Positions 1 through 8,403 of a stretch of DNA of 64,000 nt are shown here, in pieces. Below the pieces are notes generated by a model. It did not search any database. It was not told the DNA's origin and saw only the letters and a list, made by a program, of their open reading frames with translations. The translations under genes and the position numbers were made by a program. Source of the stretch: Kribbella rubisoli. Lineage in GTDB: Bacteria; Actinomycetota; Actinomycetes; Propionibacteriales; Kribbellaceae. The first letter of the stretch is position 1. Each line of letters begins with the position of its first letter. The stretch spans positions 186,001 to 250,000 of the forward strand of contig NZ_SHKR01000013.1 in NCBI RefSeq assembly GCF_004217145.1, written 5' to 3'.

Positions 1-80
1 GCGCCGCAGAGCACGGCCGATGGTGCGACGTACGCGGATTCAGGCACGACCGGTTGTCGGCCGCGGTGTTCGAGCAGCAT
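1..80 (-). CDS. Gamma-carbonic-anhydrase-like hexapeptide protein, 5' fragment
   Basis: The minus strand opens with ATG at 80 and reads without a stop to the window edge, giving 26 codons. The translation MLLEHRGRQPVVPESA followed by YVAPSAVLCG matches the N-terminus of gamma-carbonic-anhydrase/LbH (left-handed beta-helix) acyltransferase-like proteins, which begin with a Pro-x-Val core and a Y-V-A-P-x-A-x-x-x-G repeat leading into the hexapeptide coils. A weak ribosome site (AAGGA) lies 9 bases upstream. The metal-binding histidines and the rest of the helix lie outside the window, so enzymatic activity cannot be judged. The family match rests on a short stretch only. Confidence 0.6.
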   Translation of the reverse strand, partial: MLLEHRGRQPVVPESAYVAPSAVLCG

Positions 81-272
81 CTGTGGCTGTCCTTTCGTTG
101 CGTGACCACCTTGCTCCAGCTGTACCCAATGTTGTCTGCGAACCCTGCGGACTCTCCACAGCCCGGGTCCTCACAACCCCGGGCGGCGGTGTCCTCCGGG
201 CCGTCCACATCAAAGGTGGGAGACTCGGTCCATCGGACAATCCGGGTGGAGAACCGCGAACTGAGCCAACAT

Positions 273-288
273 TAGAACAGATGTTCGA
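273..288. promoter_or_regulatory. LexA/SOS-box-like palindrome
   Basis: TAGAAC-agat-GTTCGA matches 11 of 12 defined positions of the Gram-positive/actinobacterial SOS box (TCGAAC-N4-GTTCGA) when read on either strand. It sits in the 257-base gap between the MFS gene ending at 338 and the start of the edge gene at 80, so the only gene it could control nearby is the edge gene about 190 bases away. The rest of this gap shows no coding potential I can support. The distance makes a functional SOS role uncertain. Confidence 0.35.
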
Positions 289-337
289 TGCGGCGCAACG
301 CATCCTGACAGGTCAGGAACCAGGTCGATCGGACCGC

Positions 338-1555
338 TCAGATCCGCGCGGAACTCAACCGCGGCGCGACCCGCGCAAGCACGTAGATCGTCAGGCTCGC
401 CACCAGCGCCAGCCCGGCCAGCACCACCCACGGCAGCTCGTGATGAACCTCGAACAGTTGCGCGAAGAACCCGGGCGCCAGCACGCTCGAGAAGGCGAAC
501 GAGTACTGCCAGTACGACAGGTACTTCCCCCGCCCAACCACAGGCGAGACCGCAGCCGACAGGGCGTTGTTGGTCGCCGCATGCAGTACGTCCGCGAACG
601 CGTAGCAAGCCGTGGCGAGCACCAGCACCGGCACGACCCACCCTGCCGGGATGTGGATCTGCAGCGCCATCAGCACCGCCCACACTGCGTAGGTAATCCC
701 AGCGACCACCATGACGTTCGTACGACGCCGCCGCTCGGTGTGGCGCACCACCAGCGTCTGACCGGTCGCCAGTACGACGGACGTCGCCGCAATCAGCACA
801 CCGACCAGCCACTTCGGAACGGTCAGTGCCTCCGTGACGTACACCGGTACGCCGACGCCGAGCATCATCGTGCAGAGCGCCAGCAACGTGTTCGCGCCGA
901 TCAGCACGAGGAACGTCTTGTCCTTGCGGAGTAGCGGAGCCGGTCCATTGTCCTGGTTGGTCCGCTCGTGGTGTGAGGGGTGCAGCCGCAGCAGGAGCAG
1001 GCCGGCGACGTAGAACGTCACCGCGTTGACTGCCATCGCGACCAGGAACGGTGCGTCGCCACCGATGGCCAGCAGCCAGCCGGCCACCAGAGCGCCCAGT
1101 GCCAGACCGCCGGCCTGCATCATGCCGCCCAACCCGAACCACTTGTCCCGCTCGCCCTCGTCGGCGACGTCCGCAAGCAGACTGAAGATCGCCGACCAGA
1201 ACACCCGCTGCCCGGTCGTCGTCACCAACGAGCACAGGAACAGCACCCAGATCGATCGCCCGAAGAAGAAGCCGGTGAACGCCAACCCCTGGGCGAATTG
1301 CGCGGCCACCACGATGTTGCGCGGCCCGACCCGATCGATCACCACTCCCACTGCGGCCGGTGCGGCGATGGAGAACAGCGTCGCGACCGTCAGCATCAAC
1401 CCGGCCGTGCCGAGCTGAATGCCGGCCACCTTGTTGAAGAACAGCAGCAGGAGCGGTCCCGCGCAGCCGCCGCCGAACGAGTCGATCGCGAGTCCGGCCA
1501 GCAGCGGTACCCGGCCGCGGACGTTCGGGAGACCGAGTGACGTGGCTGCGGGCAT
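338..1555 (-). CDS. MFS transporter (405 aa)
   Basis: A 12-helix major facilitator protein: the sequence alternates hydrophobic helices with short basic loops, and the loop after helix 2 has the D-R-x-G-x-R type signature (VVIDRVGPRN) typical of MFS motif A. The start at 1555 (MPAATSLG) was chosen because the upstream extension of this open frame is only the antisense shadow of the neighbouring MFS gene. It lies 74 bases downstream of the second MFS gene on the same strand, and the two may be co-transcribed. The substrate cannot be told from sequence; drug or siderophore export is typical for this MFS subgroup. The fold is secure, the role is not. Confidence 0.85.
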   Translation of the reverse strand: MPAATSLGLPNVRGRVPLLAGLAIDSFGGGCAGPLLLLFFNKVAGIQLGTAGLMLTVATLFSIAAPAAVGVVIDRVGPRNIVVAAQFAQGLAFTGFFFGRSIWVLFLCSLVTTTGQRVFWSAIFSLLADVADEGERDKWFGLGGMMQAGGLALGALVAGWLLAIGGDAPFLVAMAVNAVTFYVAGLLLLRLHPSHHERTNQDNGPAPLLRKDKTFLVLIGANTLLALCTMMLGVGVPVYVTEALTVPKWLVGVLIAATSVVLATGQTLVVRHTERRRRTNVMVVAGITYAVWAVLMALQIHIPAGWVVPVLVLATACYAFADVLHAATNNALSAAVSPVVGRGKYLSYWQYSFAFSSVLAPGFFAQLFEVHHELPWVVLAGLALVASLTIYVLARVAPRLSSARI

Positions 1556-1629
1556 GGCAGAGCGCTCCCATCGGTCATCTCGGCGGCTGGCGAACTCTAG
1601 CAAGCGCTCTCCAGCCGTACCATCCGATT

Positions 1630-2868
1630 TCAGTCTGCTGCTGGCACCCGCCGTACGGCGATGTGCCGGAGCGGACGCCAGGCGACCGCTGTCATGAGCA
1701 CCATCGCCACGAAGGCGATCGCGAACGGAGCAGCCAGGCCGAACTGCTGCGCCAGTACGCCGCCCAGCGCCGAACCGATCGCAGCACCGCCGACCGAGGC
1801 CAGCAGGTACACGCTGTTCACCCTGCCCATCAGTGCGTCCGGAGTGACGAGTTGACGTGTCGTAGTCGAGACGATGCCCCACACCACGGCGTGGACGCCG
1901 AACACGGCCATAGTCGCGCCGGCGACCCACGGGTTCCTGGTGAGTGCCAGAACGAGGTGGACCGTCGTTTCGATGACCAGCCCGGCGCGGAGCAGAGTCA
2001 CGGAGCCGACGCGCGGCTCCAGGAAGTGGTACGCCGGCATGCCGAGCACACCGCCTACTGCACCGACTGAGATGAGCAGGCCGAACTGTGTCTCGGTCAG
2101 ACCAAGCCGCTCGCGGGCGAAGAGCACCCAGGTCGCGAACGCGGCGCAGAAGGTGATGTTCATGACCAGGATCGACAGTGCCAGCGTCCGTACGCCGGAG
2201 TGCTGCCACAGCCAGCGGACTCCTTCATGCACTTCATGCCAGACAGCTGCACGCGTGGAGTGGTCAGCCAATGGTGGACGTATGGCGACGCGCGCGATCA
2301 GAGCTGCTGCTGCGCCAAAGGTGACCGCATCGAAGACCAGCGGGATACCAGCACCCGCCGCAAACAGTAGTGCGCCCAGCGGCGGCCCACCGAGCTGCTG
2401 CAGGACGGTGGCGCTGGCGAACAGTCGTGAATTGGCTTTGCCGAGATGCTCCTTCGGTACGGCGCTGACCAGCAGCGCGCCAGATGCGTTATCTGCAAGG
2501 GTTTCCGCCGTACCAAGAAGGAACAAGGCAAGGTAGATCGCCCAGAGCGGTGAGGTGTCGAGCAGTACGGCGGCACCCAGCGCGACCAGGACGATCGCGC
2601 GAAAGGTGTCGGCGGCAACAATCATCAACCGGCGATCGAGTCGATCGACGAGAACGCCGCTGAACAACGCGAACAGCAACCAGGGCAGCTGCTGAATGAA
2701 GGCCGCAGCCCCCACCGCTGCAGGCTCCCTGGTAATCGAGGCAACGAGCAACGGCCCGGCGGCCGCCATGGCCCCGTCGCCGAGATTGGAGATGATCGAA
2801 GCCGGCCAGATCTTCCGAAAATCCGACCCGAGCTCAGCCGGAAACGCAACAGCGCCAAGCGAACGCAT
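1630..2868 (-). CDS. MFS transporter, EntS/MFS_3-like (412 aa)
   Basis: The protein has about 12 transmembrane helices and the signature of the EntS-like MFS_3 group: an early helix pair with NLGDGAMAAAGPLLVAS, a loop VLVDRLDRRLM (motif A) and a late VTPDALMGRVNSVY segment. This group includes enterobactin exporters and macrolide-efflux relatives. Start: an ATG at 2868 is preceded by AGGAG with 4 to 5 bases spacing, better than the TTG 27 bases further upstream. It precedes the MFS gene ending at 338 on the same strand, suggesting a two-transporter unit. The substrate is unknown. Confidence 0.88.
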   Translation of the reverse strand: MRSLGAVAFPAELGSDFRKIWPASIISNLGDGAMAAAGPLLVASITREPAAVGAAAFIQQLPWLLFALFSGVLVDRLDRRLMIVAADTFRAIVLVALGAAVLLDTSPLWAIYLALFLLGTAETLADNASGALLVSAVPKEHLGKANSRLFASATVLQQLGGPPLGALLFAAGAGIPLVFDAVTFGAAAALIARVAIRPPLADHSTRAAVWHEVHEGVRWLWQHSGVRTLALSILVMNITFCAAFATWVLFARERLGLTETQFGLLISVGAVGGVLGMPAYHFLEPRVGSVTLLRAGLVIETTVHLVLALTRNPWVAGATMAVFGVHAVVWGIVSTTTRQLVTPDALMGRVNSVYLLASVGGAAIGSALGGVLAQQFGLAAPFAIAFVAMVLMTAVAWRPLRHIAVRRVPAAD

Positions 2869-3116
2869 AAGACTCCTGAGGGCATGACGAATCAACAGGA
2901 CGCCGGCCGCTGTTACACAGCGCGGCAGTTGGTCCAGTCAGCGCAAGTTCAGTGCGCAGACCGGACGGTGTGTGCCATGTCTTCGAACGACCGAGACATT
3001 GCCCTCACCTCCGTCCGTACCCGCGGCGGTCGCTCCGCCGCTGCCCAGACCATACCGGCCACCTCCCGCCCCCGCACGCCGATTCGGCTATCCTCGACCC
3101 TCGGCGGCAACCGCCG

Positions 3117-3208
3117 GGAGGGTTCGCATAGTGGCCGAGTGCGCTGGTCTTGAAAACCGGTATGGCGGGTGACCGTCATCGTGGGTTCGAATCCCACACC
3201 CTCCGCCA
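3117..3208 (+). tRNA. tRNA-Ser (UGA)
   Basis: The acceptor stem GGAGGGT pairs perfectly with ACCCTCC at 3198-3204, followed by discriminator G and an encoded CCA. The anticodon stem CTGGT/ACCGG holds loop CTTGAAA with anticodon TGA at 3151-3153. The T arm is GTGGG-TTCGAAT-CCCAC, and a long variable arm typical of serine tRNAs lies between them. The mature RNA ends at 3205 without CCA. The 248 bases upstream, after the MFS gene, hold no gene I can support. Confidence 0.97.
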
Positions 3209-3305
3209 AGTGATGTCTCAAGTCACAGGCGACAGCTGAACCGGGCCGCGGCCAATTCGCGACGGTCCCGCTGCAGTCAGGCTCGGCTTCCAACTGAACA
3301 CACGG

Positions 3306-3869
3306 TTACCACTCGTCGGCCACGCGCATCGGATGCTCGCGCAGGGAGGCCTTGAATGCAGCGCTCCGAGGACCTGCCGATCGTGTCAGGAGGATGTCAT
3401 CGGAGATCTGGGCGCTCCCGTCCTCTCCGGCCAGGATCGTCGCACCGGGAGCGATCTCCCAGCCGGCTCGACTGTAGAAGTCGGCAAGGTGCGGGCCGCA
3501 AGTCAGGACCCCCACATCTGCTTGGCCGGCGTCGATGCGAGCGACCGCGGCGGCGACCAACCGTCGGGCCCAACCCTCACCTCGAAAGGCAGGAAAAGTC
3601 ATCACCGCTGTCGGGCTCTGCACGACGTAACTCTCGCTACCAACCGAGACGGTCGTGGTGATGATCTCTAGGTGACTCACGAGCTGAGAACCAGCCGCGT
3701 ACAGCAGGTGGTGAGGCCTCAGGTCAGGATGAGAGGTCCAATCACGGAACCGGTTCGGTCCGGTGAATCCCTCCGGCCAGATGATGCGCAAGAACGACAG
3801 CGCCTGCGCTTTGAGTACCTCCGGCAGACGTTCGTCGGACCATTCGCGAAATTCGATGTTGGTCTCCAC
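3306..3869 (-). CDS. GNAT-family N-acetyltransferase (187 aa)
   Basis: Length and pattern fit a single GNAT domain. Residues around 90-105 give VMTFPAFRGEGWARRLVAAAVARI, the acetyl-CoA-binding motif A (R/Q-x-x-G-x-G/A variant: RGEGWA), followed by a beta strand VGVLTCG and the motif-B-like HLADFYSRAGWE. It would transfer an acetyl group from acetyl-CoA to an amine, but the substrate cannot be told. The R-G-E-G-W-A loop is close to, not identical with, the classical Q-x-x-G-x-G/A. It is transcribed away from the ArsR operon starting near 4007. Confidence 0.8.
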   Translation of the reverse strand: METNIEFREWSDERLPEVLKAQALSFLRIIWPEGFTGPNRFRDWTSHPDLRPHHLLYAAGSQLVSHLEIITTTVSVGSESYVVQSPTAVMTFPAFRGEGWARRLVAAAVARIDAGQADVGVLTCGPHLADFYSRAGWEIAPGATILAGEDGSAQISDDILLTRSAGPRSAAFKASLREHPMRVADEW

Positions 3870-3972
3870 GCCGGCAGGGTCCTCGTCTCACGTCACGCTT
3901 CGCAACCCGTTTAAGACGAGACGGCGCACGTCGGCGTCGGCTGCGTCGCGTGTCGGGCCTGACGAAGCTCGC

Positions 3973-4000
3973 TTGACGCATGCCGATATAGGCATATGAT
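3973..4000 (+). promoter_or_regulatory. Sigma70-type promoter with ArsR operator in its spacer
   Basis: A near-consensus -35 (TTGACG, 3973-3978) and -10 (TATGAT, 3995-4000) are separated by 16 bases. The spacer holds the inverted repeat ATGCC-gatata-GGCAT (3980-3995), well placed for an ArsR-type repressor to block RNA polymerase. The predicted transcription start, about 7 bases after the -10, falls on the ATG at 4007, so the mRNA would be leaderless. This is the promoter of the following three-gene operon, presumably autoregulated. Confidence 0.7.
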
Positions 4001-4006
4001 GTGAGC

Positions 4007-4348
4007 ATGGCACGGGCAGCGACTACGTCGGATGTTTTTAATGCGATTGCGGAGCCGCAGCGGCGGGAGATTTTGGTACTGCTGCGGGGTGGTGAGCGGC
4101 CGGTGACCGAGTTGGCCGAGGAGTTGGGGATGACTCAGCCGGGGGCGTCGAAGCATCTGCGGGTGCTTCGGGAGGTCGGGCTGGTGCGGGACCGGAAGGC
4201 GGGCAAGCAGCGGCTGTACGGCTTGGATGCCCGCGGGCTGCGGCCTGTCCACGAGTGGGCCGGCGGGTTCGAGCGGTTCTGGAACGAGAGCTTCGACCGG
4301 TTGGACACATACGTGCAGGACCTCAAGCAGGCAAGGCAGGAGGACTAG
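4007..4348 (+). CDS. ArsR-type winged-helix repressor (113 aa)
   Basis: A short ArsR/SmtB-fold protein with FNAIAEPQRREILVLL (helix 1-2), then VTELAEELGMTQPGASKHLRVLREVGLV, the helix-turn-helix with recognition helix, and a wing RDRKAGKQRLYGL. There are no cysteines in the metal-site positions, so it is not a metal sensor of the ArsR type; this subgroup usually sits before an AHSA1/SRPBCC gene, as here. Start: ATG 4007 fits the predicted transcription start; GTG 4001 would begin upstream of it. It is followed after 3 bases by the SRPBCC gene. It likely represses its own operon through the 3980-3995 palindrome. Confidence 0.92.
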   Translation: MARAATTSDVFNAIAEPQRREILVLLRGGERPVTELAEELGMTQPGASKHLRVLREVGLVRDRKAGKQRLYGLDARGLRPVHEWAGGFERFWNESFDRLDTYVQDLKQARQED

Positions 4349-4351
4349 TTG

Positions 4352-4855
4352 ATGAGCACGACAGGACAGGGAACGCCGGCGCAGTCCGCGACGGCCGACC
4401 GGGAGATCGTCATCTCCCGAGTCATCGACGCCCCGCGAGAGCTGGTGTTCGAGGCATTCACCGAGGTTCGGCACCTGTCGCAGTGGTGGGGGCCGGAGGG
4501 ATTCACCACCACCACGCGGGCGTTCGAGTTCCGCGATGGCGGCGAGTGGGACTTCCTGATGCACGGACCGGACGGGACGGACTACACCGAGTGGATCACC
4601 TGGACCGAGATCGTGCCGCCGGAGCGGATCGCGCTGCTGCACGGTGAGTCCCGCGACGACCCGAACGCCTTCGACTCGCTGATCACGTTCGAGGCCGACG
4701 GTACGGCGACCCGGATCGAGATGCACACGGTGTTCCCCACCAGGGAACTGCGCGACGAGGCGGTCGAGAGGTACCACGCGATCGAGGGCGGTCAGCAGAC
4801 CATCGCCAACCTGGCGGCCTACGTCGCGGAGCTTGTAAGGAAGGGAGAGGACTGA
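4352..4855 (+). CDS. SRPBCC/AHSA1 (START-like) domain protein (167 aa)
   Basis: A typical AHSA1-family protein: REIVISRVIDAPRELVFEAFTEVRHLSQWWGPEGF is the conserved N-terminal strand-helix, then FRDGGEWDFLMHGPDGTDY and YTEWITWTEIVPPERI, and a C-terminal amphipathic helix ending in LAAYVAELV. These form a helix-grip pocket for a hydrophobic ligand; the ligand is unknown. Start ATG 4352 has AGGAGG 8 bases upstream, within the ArsR gene's last codons, so the two are tightly coupled. Its stop overlaps the start of the next gene by one base (TGATG). The trio is a common small actinobacterial operon. Confidence 0.9.
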   Translation: MSTTGQGTPAQSATADREIVISRVIDAPRELVFEAFTEVRHLSQWWGPEGFTTTTRAFEFRDGGEWDFLMHGPDGTDYTEWITWTEIVPPERIALLHGESRDDPNAFDSLITFEADGTATRIEMHTVFPTRELRDEAVERYHAIEGGQQTIANLAAYVAELVRKGED

Positions 4856-5520
4856 TGGCCGGCAAGGTGTTCTTCAGCGTGACGATGTCGCTCGACGGTT
4901 TCGTGGCACCGGACGACGTGCCCCTCGAGGACGTCTTCTCGCCCGAGGGTCAGAACGACCCGGGGGTCCAGCGCTGGATGTCGAAGTGGACGGAGCTGCA
5001 GGCGTGGATCTTCCCGCAGCGGTTCTTCCGGGAGAACCTCAAGCTCGGCGAGGGCGGCGAGGAAGGGCTCGACAACGACATCGCCCGGGCGACGTACGAG
5101 CGCACCGGTGCGAGCGTGATGGGTAAGCGGATGTTCGACGGCGGCGCGCTGGCCTGGCCGGAGGAGGCGCCGTTCCACACGCCGGTCTTCGTCGTGACGC
5201 ACGAGACGCGTGACCCCTGGGAGCGGCCGGGCGGGACCACGTTCCACTTCGTCAACGACGGCATCGAGAAGGCGCTCGACCAGGCCCGCGAGGCCGCCGG
5301 GGACCGCGATGTCCGGATCGCGGGCGGCGGCGCGACGATCCTCGAGTATCTGAACGCAGGCCTGATCGACGAGTTCACGATCGCGCTCGCACCTGTGCTG
5401 TTCGGCAGTGGGATCCGCCTCTTCGAGGGCGTGGACGACGGTCGCGTGGCCCTGGAGCCGGTCCGCGCGGAGCCCTCGCCGAGGACGACGCACCTGACCT
5501 ACACCGTTCGGGAGCGGTAG
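4855..5520 (+). CDS. Dihydrofolate-reductase-like/RibD C-terminal-domain protein (221 aa)
   Basis: MAGKVFFSVTMSLDGFVAPDD is the hallmark start of the RibD-C/YwjB-type reductase family, followed by VMGKRMFDGG (NADPH-site loop), VFVVTHETRDPW and DVRIAGGGATILEYLNAGLIDEFTIALAPVLFG, the classical end strand. These enzymes use NADPH to reduce small-molecule substrates; only a few are riboflavin or folate enzymes, and the substrate here is unknown. The ATG overlaps the stop of the SRPBCC gene, so translation is coupled. It is the last gene of the ArsR operon. Confidence 0.9.
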   Translation: MAGKVFFSVTMSLDGFVAPDDVPLEDVFSPEGQNDPGVQRWMSKWTELQAWIFPQRFFRENLKLGEGGEEGLDNDIARATYERTGASVMGKRMFDGGALAWPEEAPFHTPVFVVTHETRDPWERPGGTTFHFVNDGIEKALDQAREAAGDRDVRIAGGGATILEYLNAGLIDEFTIALAPVLFGSGIRLFEGVDDGRVALEPVRAEPSPRTTHLTYTVRER

Positions 5521-5575
5521 GCAGACAGCACCAAATTCGATTGCTGATCGGTTGTGCCCGCCGGACGATGCGGGC

Positions 5576-6550
5576 ATGACCATCAGGCAGCTGGATCCGG
5601 CGGACGCCGTGGCGATCGGGCAGTGGTACGAGCTGGCGGTCGCGGTCGCCCGGTACGACGTACCCGACTTCCCCACACCGAGCCGGCGGGAACACCTGGC
5701 CCGTGAGGACCCAGCGCTGTTGGCCTGGGACGGTGACCGAGTTGTCGGCGCTGCGTCGTACCAGCTGCCCCTGTCGGAGAACCTGCGTTTGATGTACCTG
5801 GACCTGATCGTGCACCCGCAGTACCGGCGTCGCGGTATCGGCACCAGGTTGCTGGAGGAGGTCTACGCAACCGCTCGGCAGCATCAGCGGAGCCTGATCG
5901 AGGTCGAGACGGTTCGGGCGCTGCCGGGTGGTGTTGCGCGCGAGGAGGCGGGCTATCGCTACCTCACCAACCGCTCCCATCAACCCGGCGCGACCAGCAT
6001 CAGGTCCCGCTGCCACATCGCAGACCCTCCGGAAGGCGAGGCGGCACCCGCCGACGGGTACTCGTTGGTGCAGTGGCGCGACGTCGCACCTGACGAGATC
6101 GTCGACGATGTCGCCGCGCTGCAAAGCCGGCTGATGCTCGACTCCCCGACCGGCGACCTGGCGGTCGAGCAGCAGGTGTACGACGCTGCGCGGGTACGCC
6201 GCCAGGAGGCGGACGAACTCCGCCGCGGCTACCGCTCCTATTCGACCGCTGCCCGGCACGACGCGACCGGGCAGATCGTTGCCCGGACCAAGCTGGCGTT
6301 CGAGTCCGACGACGACACCCATGCGCGGCAGCGGATCACGATCGTCGAGCCGGCCCACCGAGGCCGGCGTCTCGGTCTGATCGTGAAGTCGGCCAACCAC
6401 GCGTACACACAGGCGAACGAGCCGGCGCTCCGCTTCATCGACGCCTGGAACGCCGAGGACAACACGCACATGCGCGCAGTCAACGCAGCACTCGGCTTCG
6501 AGCCTGTGGACGGCTGGTCGGTTTTCCAGCTGCCGGTGCCGGCCGCGTAA
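5576..6550 (+). CDS. Tandem GNAT acetyltransferase (324 aa)
   Basis: Two GNAT modules in one chain. The N-terminal one has MYLDLIVHPQYRRRGIGTRLLEEVYATA, a textbook acetyl-CoA motif (R-R-x-G-I-G), near residues 80-105. The C-terminal one has ITIVEPAHRGRRLGLIVKSANH (R-G-R-R-L-G) near 255-275 and ends with NAALGFEPVDGWSVFQLP. Tandem-GNAT proteins of this length are common in actinobacteria, and often only one half binds cofactor productively. The ATG at 5576 starts MTIRQLDP, the usual first strand; the TTG 24 bases upstream is less likely. Substrate unknown. Confidence 0.87.
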   Translation: MTIRQLDPADAVAIGQWYELAVAVARYDVPDFPTPSRREHLAREDPALLAWDGDRVVGAASYQLPLSENLRLMYLDLIVHPQYRRRGIGTRLLEEVYATARQHQRSLIEVETVRALPGGVAREEAGYRYLTNRSHQPGATSIRSRCHIADPPEGEAAPADGYSLVQWRDVAPDEIVDDVAALQSRLMLDSPTGDLAVEQQVYDAARVRRQEADELRRGYRSYSTAARHDATGQIVARTKLAFESDDDTHARQRITIVEPAHRGRRLGLIVKSANHAYTQANEPALRFIDAWNAEDNTHMRAVNAALGFEPVDGWSVFQLPVPAA

Positions 6551-6558
6551 GCGGATTG

Positions 6559-7287
6559 TCAGCGGGACTCGAGGGTGTCCAGGTCTCGGGTGGCGAAGCG
6601 GAGGTGCTCCCATTCCTCTTCGATGATCACGTGCAGACAGGAGCGGACGGTCTGGGGGTTCTCGGGGTTGTGCGGGTTCTTCCGGGGGGCGTCGAGCTCG
6701 GTCGGGGTGGTGGCGGCGATGAAGTCGCGGACCATGCCGACGCGGCCGGCGCGAGCCTCGAGAACCTCGGCGTACGTCGGCACCTTGGCGCCCGGGTCGT
6801 CTGTGCCGAGGTACTTCAGACCGAGCGGGTGGTACGGGTCGTCGAGCTCCATGACGCTGCGGCCGAACCAGGTGTCGGTGGCATGCATGAGGTGTCGCTC
6901 CGTCTGCGCGAACGACCACTCGCCGTCCACCGAGACGTCGACAGTGCCGGCCGGCATGGCCTCGGCGCGTTCGCGGGCGGTTGCCCAGGCTTGCTCGACC
7001 TGGGCCCATGCAGCGCGCAGACCGTCCGGGTCGTTCGCACGCCGATTCTCGCGTCCGGGGAACCGCCGGTTGAGCTCCGCGTCGATGAACGGCACGACGT
7101 CGACGCCGTTGATGATCAGGCTGGCGTCCTCCGTGCCCAGCCAGGGCGCGTCGATGTCGCCGGCCTGGATGTCGACGCCGCGCATCACGACCCGGGACAG
7201 ATCGGACTCGATGAACCGAGCCCCGCTCAGGTCCACCTCATTGAACTCGGCTCCCTGCAAGTCGTCGGACCGACCGAACTTCGTCAT
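6559..7287 (-). CDS. Pentapeptide-repeat plus DinB-domain protein (242 aa)
   Basis: Residues about 8-40 (DLQGAEFNEVDLSGARFIESDLSRVVMRGVDI) are pentapeptide repeats of the A(D/N)Lxx kind. The remainder is a DinB four-helix domain with the metal-site histidines in WSFAQTERHLMHATDTWF and CLHVIIEEEWEHLRFA. DinB proteins are thought to be metal-dependent thiol-related enzymes; the combination with a short pentapeptide N-terminus recurs in actinobacteria. Start ATG 7287 has GGGAG 5 bases upstream; an ATG 12 bases earlier would overlap that site. It runs convergent to the tandem GNAT gene, only 8 bases between stops. Confidence 0.85.
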   Translation of the reverse strand: MTKFGRSDDLQGAEFNEVDLSGARFIESDLSRVVMRGVDIQAGDIDAPWLGTEDASLIINGVDVVPFIDAELNRRFPGRENRRANDPDGLRAAWAQVEQAWATARERAEAMPAGTVDVSVDGEWSFAQTERHLMHATDTWFGRSVMELDDPYHPLGLKYLGTDDPGAKVPTYAEVLEARAGRVGMVRDFIAATTPTELDAPRKNPHNPENPQTVRSCLHVIIEEEWEHLRFATRDLDTLESR

Positions 7288-7413
7288 GCCATCTCCCATA
7301 TCTGTCGAGGTTGGGGCGAGCGTATCTGTGGCCTAGGACACAAAAGTCGTGCGCGAGACCTGCGGCCCGTGGTGGAGTCGAGGCACTGACCAACGCGGCG
7401 GAGGGAACTGGAC

Positions 7414-8403
7414 GTGGACGTTCTGACAGCGGCGGAACGAGTGGGCTTCTCCGAGCGGGCGCGAACGCGGTTCCAGGGCCTGGAGGTGGCCGATGGGCTG
7501 CGGATACCGGAGGACGCCGAGGCGTTGATCGAGTACTGCGGGGTGTCGCCGACCGACCGGGAGCAGATGCTCGCAGCGCGCCCGGACCAGGACAAGGACC
7601 CGGAGTGGTGGACGATCGCGTCCGCACTGGCCGGCGAGATCGAACGGGACATGGGGCTCGCGCTGCCGTCGACAGGCTTCCGAGGCTGGCCCGCAGTACC
7701 GCAGGACGCGTCAACCGTCGGGCTGTTCGCGAACGCCTGGGCACTGCTGGCCAACCTGCCGCGATTGCTGGAGTTGCACGCGGAGCGTGGTGTGCCGGAT
7801 TCGGTGACCAGAGCGACTGTCTCCGCGCTGGGTGGAGTGATGGCGACGCACCGGCACGTCTTCGGTCGTCCTGGCGTCGGACTGATGCCGCTCTGGGGTC
7901 CACCGCTGCGGTTCCGTGGCGCGGACTACGAGATCGGTCGGCACGACTTCACCCGCGCGCAGCTGGGGCTGGGCGATGGCGTCTCCGGGTATCTGTTGAT
8001 GATTCACATTCCGCCGAGCGGCCCACTCGACGTACACGAGTCGGAGGAGTCTGTTGCCGCTGCGGTCGAGTCCTTCAAGCGCTGGTATCCGGAGGAGCCG
8101 GTCCACGCGTTCGTGTGTCACTCGTGGCTGCTGGATCCGCAGTTGGCCGAGTACCTGCGGCCTGACTCCAACATCATCCGTTTCCAGCAGCGCTTCGACC
8201 TGCTGCCGCTGCTGCCACCTGAGGACCCGGCTGAGGGCGACCGCGAGCTGATGCGCCTCGGCTTGCAGCTACCGGTGCCGGACGGTGCGCCGGACCTGGA
8301 CAGCATTCCGCAGGACACTTCGCTGCAGCGCGCGTTCGTGTCACACCTGCGTGCCGGGCGGCACTGGTACGGGCGCACGGGCATGCTGAAGGGATGGAGC
8401 TAA
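7414..8403 (+). CDS. Acyltransferase-domain protein (NAT_N + GNAT-like C domain, 329 aa)
   Basis: The sequence has the two-part layout of the actinobacterial acyltransferase-domain family: an alpha-helical N-terminal half and a GNAT-like C-terminal half with GDGVSGYLLMIHIPPSGPLDVHESEESVAAAVESFKRWYPEEPVHAFVCHSWLLDPQL. The conserved H-I-P-x-S-G-P-L and C-H-S-W-L-L motifs support the family. It starts with GTG and overlaps the following hydrolase gene by 10 bases (ATG at 8394 inside its last codons), so the two are made together. The acyl substrate is unknown; an ester or amide formed here and hydrolysed by the next gene is a guess. Confidence 0.72.
   Translation: MDVLTAAERVGFSERARTRFQGLEVADGLRIPEDAEALIEYCGVSPTDREQMLAARPDQDKDPEWWTIASALAGEIERDMGLALPSTGFRGWPAVPQDASTVGLFANAWALLANLPRLLELHAERGVPDSVTRATVSALGGVMATHRHVFGRPGVGLMPLWGPPLRFRGADYEIGRHDFTRAQLGLGDGVSGYLLMIHIPPSGPLDVHESEESVAAAVESFKRWYPEEPVHAFVCHSWLLDPQLAEYLRPDSNIIRFQQRFDLLPLLPPEDPAEGDRELMRLGLQLPVPDGAPDLDSIPQDTSLQRAFVSHLRAGRHWYGRTGMLKGWS

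Noticed and set aside
20..934. 304-aa plus-strand frame
   Set aside because: Arg/His/Gln-rich shadow antisense to the MFS gene at 338-1555.
2949..3293. 114-aa open frame across tRNA-Ser on the minus strand
   Set aside because: Translation over the tRNA antisense (VGFEPTMTVTRHTGFQDQRTRPLCEPS) is a classic false protein from tRNA genes.
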